A stretch of DNA of 64,000 nt. Source: Microbacterium sp. LWH13-1.2. GTDB lineage: Bacteria; Actinomycetota; Actinomycetes; Actinomycetales; Microbacteriaceae. This document shows, piece by piece, positions 59,707 to 64,000 of the stretch. The notes beneath the pieces are model-generated. The model was not told where the DNA came from. It saw only the letters and a program-made list of their open reading frames with translations, and made no database searches. The translations under genes were made by a program, and so were the position numbers. Every line of letters begins with the position of its first letter. Within the stretch, counting starts at the first letter, position 1. The stretch covers positions 2,790,001-2,854,000 of the forward strand of contig NZ_CP151635.1 of the NCBI RefSeq assembly GCF_038397735.1, read 5' to 3'.

Positions 59707-60483
59707 TCACACCAGCCTGTTCTGCACGAGGTACTCCACCAGCTTCTCGGCGGCATCGCCCTCATCGACGATCTTCACACCCGCCGCGCGCGGCGGCTTC
59801 TCGGCGACCGACGTCATGATCGTGCGGGGAGCCGCAGCCGGGTCGGCAGAGACACCGAGGTCGTCGAGGGTCAGGACCTCGAGCGGCTTCTTCTTCGCCG
59901 CCATGATGCCCTTGAAGTTCGGGAAGCGCGCATCCGGCAGCGCCTCCGTGATCGAGATGACGGCGGGGAGGGATGCCGAGACCGGCTGCGCTCCGGCATC
60001 CGCCCCTCGGGTGCCCGAGATGCCCTCCGGCGTGATCTCGACGCTCGTGAGCGCGGTCGCCTGTGCCCAGCCGAGGTGCTCGGCGAGCATGGCGGCCATG
60101 ACGCCGCCCGAGCCGTCGGTCGACAGATTGCCGGTGATGACGAGGTCGGGCTCGGCGCGGCGGATCGCCGCGGCGAGAACCTCGGCCGTCAGTCCGAGAT
60201 CGGCTCCGGCGAGCTGCTCGTCGGCGATGTGCACGGCGGAGCCGGCTCCGATCGCGAGCGCCCGGCGCACCGATGCCGTCGAGCCGGCGGGGGCCATCGC
60301 GAGCGCGACCACCTCGGTGCCCTCGGTCTTGTCGGCGTGGCTCAGAGCGACCTCGAGGGCCCGCTCGGTGATCTCATCGAGAACCACATCGCCGGCGCCG
60401 CGGTCGGCGAGTCCGGTCTCGAGATCCAGCTTGCGATCGCCATAGGTGTCCGGGACCTCTTTGACCAGGACGAAGATCTTCAT
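59707..60483 (-). CDS. etfB: Electron transfer flavoprotein beta subunit
   Basis: A 258-residue AMP-binding subunit: [20 protein letters not shown] at the start and the ETF-beta signature [20 protein letters not shown] (about 118-138), then [27 protein letters not shown] precedes the ATG. It is the first gene of etfB-etfA-cytochrome b and divergent from the MarR gene. Confidence 0.95.
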   Translation of the reverse strand: MKIFVLVKEVPDTYGDRKLDLETGLADRGAGDVVLDEITERALEVALSHADKTEGTEVVALAMAPAGSTASVRRALAIGAGSAVHIADEQLAGADLGLTAEVLAAAIRRAEPDLVITGNLSTDGSGGVMAAMLAEHLGWAQATALTSVEITPEGISGTRGADAGAQPVSASLPAVISITEALPDARFPNFKGIMAAKKKPLEVLTLDDLGVSADPAAAPRTIMTSVAEKPPRAAGVKIVDEGDAAEKLVEYLVQNRLV

Positions 60484-60601
60484 CGATTGCTCCTCACGAC
60501 TGCGTCGATTCTAGCGCGTTGATACTGAGTCCCATCCGAGCAGCGACTGAGAACCAGGTGGCCGTCCCGCACCGCCTCCCCGCTCGTGCGAGCGGATGCC
60601 C

Positions 60602-60607
60602 TACCGT
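60602..60607 (+). promoter_or_regulatory. -10 box of leaderless MarR transcript
   Basis: TACCGT, spacer AGAACC, then GTG 60614. Confidence 0.45.
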
Positions 60608-60613
60608 AGAACC

Positions 60614-61150
60614 GTGGTCCGACCCCGCCCTCTGCCCGTGGATCCGCTCGCCGAGGCGAAGCGGCAATGGCTCGCGCACGGGTGGACGGATGCCGCCGAC
60701 GGGATGACGGTCGTCACCTCGGTGATGCGGGCCCAGCAGCTGCTGCTCGCCAGGGTGGATGCCGCGCTCAAGCCGTTCTCGCTCAGCTTCGCGCGCTACG
60801 AGATGCTGCGCCTGCTGGCGTTCAGCCGCTCGGGCCGCCTGCCGCTGTCGAGCGTCGTCGCGCGACTCCAGGTGCACGCGACGACCGTCACGAGCACCGC
60901 CGAGCGGCTCGTGCGCGACGGGCTGATCGTGCGCGAACCCCACCCGCACGACGGACGCGCAGCCCTGCTCGCGCTCACCGAGGCCGGTCGCCACCTCGTC
61001 GACCGTGCGACCGTCGCATTGAACGACGACGTCTTCGCCGACCCGGGCATCAGCAAGGCCGACGCCGCCGAGCTCGTCGCGATCGTGGCCCGCATGCGCA
61101 AGGCCGCCGGCGACTTCAGCGACCCGAAGCCGCAGCCGGACGCCCTCTGA
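60614..61150 (+). CDS. MarR-family transcriptional regulator
   Basis: A 178-residue winged-helix regulator. AKRQWLAHGWTDAADGMTVV opens the dimer region, the HTH is LPLSSVVARLQVHATTVTST (about 78-97) and the wing is VREPHPHDGRAALLALT. GTG 60614 fits the leaderless box. It is divergent from etfB and one base before the SRPBCC gene. Confidence 0.87.
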   Translation: MVRPRPLPVDPLAEAKRQWLAHGWTDAADGMTVVTSVMRAQQLLLARVDAALKPFSLSFARYEMLRLLAFSRSGRLPLSSVVARLQVHATTVTSTAERLVRDGLIVREPHPHDGRAALLALTEAGRHLVDRATVALNDDVFADPGISKADAAELVAIVARMRKAAGDFSDPKPQPDAL

Positions 61151-61151
61151 C

Positions 61152-61622
61152 ATGGTCGAGTTCGTCCTCGAGCGCGTGATCTCGGCTGCTCCCGCCCACG
61201 TCTTCGCGATCGCCCTCGACCCCGGGCTGCACCTGCGGTCGATGGCACGGTACGGCGAGACGATGGTCGAGGCCCCGGCGGGCGGCGTGTTCAGCGAAGG
61301 GTCGACCGTGACGTGGAGGGCGCGGCACTTCGGCATCCCGTTCCGTCTGCGGTCGGTCGTGTACGACGTCGACCCACCGCGCGGGTTCCGCGACCGGCAG
61401 ATCTCGGGCCCCTTCGGCTCCTTCTGGCACGAGCACGTGTTCGAGGAGCATGCGCAGGGCACGCTGATGCGCGACACGATCCGATTCCACTCGCCGTTCG
61501 GTCCGCTCGGCCGGCTGGTCGACCGCGTCGTGCTCGGCGCGTACATGCGCCGGCTGATCGAGGAGCGCAACGACCAGCTGGCGGTCGAGGCTGAGGGGCG
61601 CGGGCGTACACTGCCCGCATGA
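61152..61622 (+). CDS. SRPBCC-family protein
   Basis: A 156-residue START/polyketide-cyclase-like protein: FVLERVISAAPAHVFAIALD, then FGIPFRLRSVVYDVDPPRG and HEHVFEEHAQGTLMRDTIRF, ending in the long C-terminal helix LIEERNDQLAVEAEGR. It likely binds a hydrophobic ligand. Operon with marR and the YdeI-like gene (4-bp overlap). Confidence 0.82.
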   Translation: MVEFVLERVISAAPAHVFAIALDPGLHLRSMARYGETMVEAPAGGVFSEGSTVTWRARHFGIPFRLRSVVYDVDPPRGFRDRQISGPFGSFWHEHVFEEHAQGTLMRDTIRFHSPFGPLGRLVDRVVLGAYMRRLIEERNDQLAVEAEGRGRTLPA

Positions 61623-62062
61623 GCGAACTGCGCCTGCACACCGCCCTCGAAGGTCGGGGGCCCGCTGCAGCCCTCATCCTCACCGACGAGCAGGTCGCCT
61701 CGTTCGGTGCCGGCAAGGCCTTCCCCGTCGTCGTCACGATCGACGGACGCACGGCCCGCCTGCGCCTCGCCCGTATGGGCGGGCAGAACATGATCGGCTT
61801 CAGCAAGGCCGTGCGGGCCGATCTGGGGGTCGAGATCGACCAGGAGGTCGACGCGGTCATCCGGGTGGACACCGCCGAGCGCGAGGTCGAGATCCCGCCC
61901 GCGCTCGCGACGGCGCTCGCCGCCGACCCCGCGCTGCGTTCCGCCTTCGACGCCCTGTCGTACTCGGTGCGCAAGGAGCACGCCCGCACGGTCGCCGAGG
62001 CCAAGCAGGACGCGACCCGTGACCGCCGCGTCGAGAAGATCGTCGAAGCGCTGCGAGGCTGA
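61619..62062 (+). CDS. DUF1905/YdeI (OmdA)-like protein
   Basis: A 147-residue protein. The N-terminal DUF1905 barrel contains VVVTIDGRTARLRLARMGGQ and VGFSKAVRADLGVEI-like sequence; the C-terminal OmdA helix has LDALSYSVRKEHARTVAEAK (read FDALSYS). The biochemical role of this family is not known. It is the last gene of the marR operon. Confidence 0.8.
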   Translation: MSELRLHTALEGRGPAAALILTDEQVASFGAGKAFPVVVTIDGRTARLRLARMGGQNMIGFSKAVRADLGVEIDQEVDAVIRVDTAEREVEIPPALATALAADPALRSAFDALSYSVRKEHARTVAEAKQDATRDRRVEKIVEALRG

Positions 62063-62076
62063 ACCGCCCGCCGCTC

Positions 62077-62162
62077 GTTCACAACTCAGCATCAACCGCT
62101 GTCGGGCATGCCGGATCGGCACCGGCGGGCCGATCCGGCCCCATCCATGCTGAGTTGTGAAC
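62077..62162. repeat. Nested inverted-repeat element
   Basis: Outer arms GTTCACAACTCAGCAT (62077-62092) and ATGCTGAGTTGTGAAC (62147-62162) are perfect, 16 bp. Inner arms GCCGGATCGGC (62110-62120) and GCCGATCCGGC (62129-62139) are perfect, 11 bp. The 86-bp unit sits between convergent genes and can act as a terminator; the nested form recalls small mobile intergenic repeats. Confidence 0.75.
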
Positions 62163-62189
62163 CACGAAACCGCTCTGCTCTCGCGGAGC

Positions 62190-62966
62190 TCAGCGGTTCT
62201 GGAAGTCAGGCGCACGCTTCTCCCGGAAGGCCGACATGCCCTCCTTCTGGTCTTCGGTGTCGAACAGGGCAGCGAACGCCTTCTTCTCGTGCGCGAGCCC
62301 GTCGGCGAGGGTCGTCTCCATCGCGGCGTCGAGAGCGGCTTTGGCCGCGAACACCGACGGCAGTGACTTCGAGGCGATCGTCTCGGCGAGGGTCGATGCT
62401 TCATCGAGCAGATCGGATGCCGGAACGACGCGCGACACGAGTCCCGAGCGCTCCGCCTCTTCTGCTCCCATGAACCGACCGGACAGCACGAGCTCGGCTG
62501 CCTTGTAGTAGCCGACCGCACGGATCAGACGCTGCGTGCCGCCCATGCCCGGGATGACACCGAGGTTGATCTCCGGTTGACCGAACTTCGCGGTGTCGGC
62601 GGCGAGGATGATGTCGCACATCATCGCGAGCTCGCATCCTCCCCCGAGTGCGAAGCCCGAGACGGCGGCGATCACAGGAGTGCGCACTGCCGCGAACTCG
62701 TGCCAGACGCCGAAGTGATCGGTCTCGAGCATCTCGGCCGCCGACATGCCTTCCATCTCCTTGATGTCGGCACCGGCGGCGAACGCCTTCTCGGAACCGG
62801 TGACGACGATCGCACCGACACCGTCGTCGAGATCGAAGGCCACGGCCGCAGCGGTGACCTCTTCGGCGAGCTGACTGTTCAGGGCGTTCAACGCCTGCGG
62901 TCGGTTCAGGGTGATCCACCCGACGCGTCCGCGCTGCTCGACCAGGATCGTCTCGTACTCGGTCAT
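62190..62966 (-). CDS. Enoyl-CoA hydratase
   Basis: A 258-residue crotonase-fold enzyme. Oxyanion-hole segments are AAGADIKEM (64-72) and [13 protein letters not shown] (103-115); catalytic Glu112 and Glu132 ([12 protein letters not shown]) are both present, so true hydratase activity is expected. In this operon it fits hydration of methacrylyl-CoA in valine breakdown. A second role in fatty acid oxidation is possible. Confidence 0.93.
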   Translation of the reverse strand: MTEYETILVEQRGRVGWITLNRPQALNALNSQLAEEVTAAAVAFDLDDGVGAIVVTGSEKAFAAGADIKEMEGMSAAEMLETDHFGVWHEFAAVRTPVIAAVSGFALGGGCELAMMCDIILAADTAKFGQPEINLGVIPGMGGTQRLIRAVGYYKAAELVLSGRFMGAEEAERSGLVSRVVPASDLLDEASTLAETIASKSLPSVFAAKAALDAAMETTLADGLAHEKKAFAALFDTEDQKEGMSAFREKRAPDFQNR

Positions 62967-63011
62967 CGTGAAGCCCTCTCGTCGTGGTCATCTCAGTATG
63001 TCGTGGGCGAA

Positions 63012-63914
63012 TCACACGGCGTCGTCGCGGATGTCGGTGATGATGCCCGAGAAGTCCCTGTTCGCGCCGTCGCCCGAGGCGAACGCGGCGTAGAGCTGCT
63101 GGGCGAGACGCCCCATCTTCGCGTCGGTCGAGGTCTGTTCGATCGCCTGCAGCGCGAGACCCAGGTCCTTCGCCATGAGGGCACCGGCGAATCCGGGCTG
63201 GTAGTCGCGGTTCGCGGGGCTCGTCGGCACCAGTCCCGGCACCGGGCAGTTCGTCGTGATCGACCAGCACTGACCGGACGCCTGCGACACGACGTCGAAC
63301 AGCGCCTGATGCTCGAGCCCGAGCCGCTCTCCGAGCACGAACGCCTCGGCGACGGCGATCTGCGAGACGGCCAGCACCATGTTGTTGCAGACCTTCGCCG
63401 CCTGCCCGAGGCCGGGGCCGCCGCAGTGCACGATCCGCTTTCCCATGATCTCGAGTACGGGGAGAGCTGCGGCGAAGTCCTCGTCGGAACCGCCGACCAT
63501 GAAGGCGAGCGTGCCGTTCTCGGCGCCGACGACTCCGCCCGAGACCGGAGCATCGATGTTGCGGTGCCCCGCGGCGAGGGCGAGGGCGTGGGCCGCGCGG
63601 GCCTCGTCGACGGCGATCGTCGACGACTCGATGAACAGTGTGTCGGGCCGCGCGGCGGCGAGCAGCTCGGTGCGGTACGCGTCGATCACGTGCCTGCCCG
63701 CGGGGAACATCGTGATGACGACGTCGGCGTCGGCGACGGCATCCGCCCCGCTCGCTGCGACCGGGATGCCGGCGGCCTGCGCCGCCTCGACCGCAGCCGG
63801 CACCAGGTCGAACCCGTGCACCTCGTGCCCCGCCGCGACCAGGTTCTTCGCCATGGGCAGGCCCATGTGGCCGAGGCCGAGGAACGCGATGCGGGCCTTC
63901 GACGCCTCGGTCAT
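63012..63914 (-). CDS. mmsB: 3-hydroxyisobutyrate dehydrogenase
   Basis: A 300-residue beta-hydroxyacid dehydrogenase. NAD-binding FLGLGHMGLPMAKNL (11-25), substrate motif DAPVSGG (121-127), catalytic Lys174 in GQAAKVCNN. It makes methylmalonate semialdehyde from 3-hydroxyisobutyrate, the substrate of an MmsA such as that at 21708. The ATG overlaps the preceding gene's stop by 3-4 bp. Confidence 0.93.
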   Translation of the reverse strand: MTEASKARIAFLGLGHMGLPMAKNLVAAGHEVHGFDLVPAAVEAAQAAGIPVAASGADAVADADVVITMFPAGRHVIDAYRTELLAAARPDTLFIESSTIAVDEARAAHALALAAGHRNIDAPVSGGVVGAENGTLAFMVGGSDEDFAAALPVLEIMGKRIVHCGGPGLGQAAKVCNNMVLAVSQIAVAEAFVLGERLGLEHQALFDVVSQASGQCWSITTNCPVPGLVPTSPANRDYQPGFAGALMAKDLGLALQAIEQTSTDAKMGRLAQQLYAAFASGDGANRDFSGIITDIRDDAV

Positions 63915-64000
63915 GATGCACTCCGCATCCGGTCTCCGCCGCCCCGCTGGAGGGACGCCGAGCCTGCCGGTCGCAGCATCTCTCGACCGACGATCAGGCG
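63911..64000 (-). CDS. C-terminus of acyl-CoA dehydrogenase (cut by window edge)
   Basis: The last 29 codons begin RLIVGREMLR, the typical C-terminal arm of acyl-CoA dehydrogenases, and run to a TGA at 63911-63913 overlapping the mmsB ATG. With mmsB and enoyl-CoA hydratase this suggests isobutyryl-CoA dehydrogenase. Only the tail is seen, so the call rests on few residues. Confidence 0.55.
   Translation of the reverse strand, partial: RLIVGREMLRPAGSASLQRGGGDRMRSAS

Overview
The window is high-GC actinobacterial chromosome. The 16S rRNA on the minus strand (about 44836-46359) reads like genus Microbacterium. The class Ib nrdHIEF operon, leaderless GTG/ATG starts placed 6 nt after a TANNNT box, and a tRNA-free 16S-23S spacer fit that placement. 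Species cannot be set from the sequence alone.

Layout. (1) 1-9524 is a catabolic cluster: a GAF/PucR-type regulator cut by the window edge, then aldehyde dehydrogenase, MFS permease, flavin monooxygenase of the 2,6-dihydroxypyridine hydroxylase type, cupin, ACMSD-type amidohydrolase, MarR regulator, VOC protein and an MHS-type permease. It ends at a strong hairpin and looks like an accessory aromatic or N-heteroaromatic pathway. (2) 9751-13730 is nrdHIEF with two NrdR-like boxes. (3) 13997-18107 holds MFS, PfkB kinase, alpha/beta hydrolase and acyl-CoA dehydrogenase genes. (4) 18196-24617 is an omega-amino acid module: Lrp regulator, two class III aminotransferases, PucR regulator and an MmsA-type dehydrogenase. 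(5) 24668-31391 is a gamma-glutamylated amine module: GntR regulator, SDR, aldehyde dehydrogenase, PuuD-like hydrolase, glutamine-synthetase-like ligase and an ethanolamine-type permease. The SDR in place of a PuuB oxidase suggests an amino alcohol such as ethanolamine. (6) 31419-34739 holds a CsoR-like regulator, DUF445 protein, P-loop ATPase, a fossil SDR start and two small membrane proteins. (7) 34842-40975 is the histidine utilisation operon hutH-U-I-G with a divergent IclR regulator.

(8) 41059-46740 is one rrn operon (minus strand) with two near-duplicate promoters and a terminator. (9) 46957-54728 carries arginine and proline catabolism: ornithine aminotransferase, a guanidino hydrolase resembling cyanobacterial arginine dihydrolase more than DDAH, and a fused PutA. 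Between them lie a quinone-oxidoreductase-like gene and a membrane protein/XRE pair with a striking inverted-repeat operator. (10) 54778-62062 holds an epimerase, thioesterase, GNAT, an etfB-etfA-cytochrome b operon whose cytochrome carries three copies of an RRGLPRV motif, and a MarR-SRPBCC-YdeI operon. (11) 62077-64000 starts with a nested inverted-repeat element and ends with enoyl-CoA hydratase, 3-hydroxyisobutyrate dehydrogenase and the tail of an acyl-CoA dehydrogenase, as in valine degradation.

Taken together the window is dominated by nitrogen and amino acid catabolism converging on glutamate, glycine, acetyl-CoA and propionyl-CoA. The least ordinary parts are the first cluster, the gamma-glutamyl amine module, the arginine dihydrolase candidate and the ETF-linked cytochrome b.
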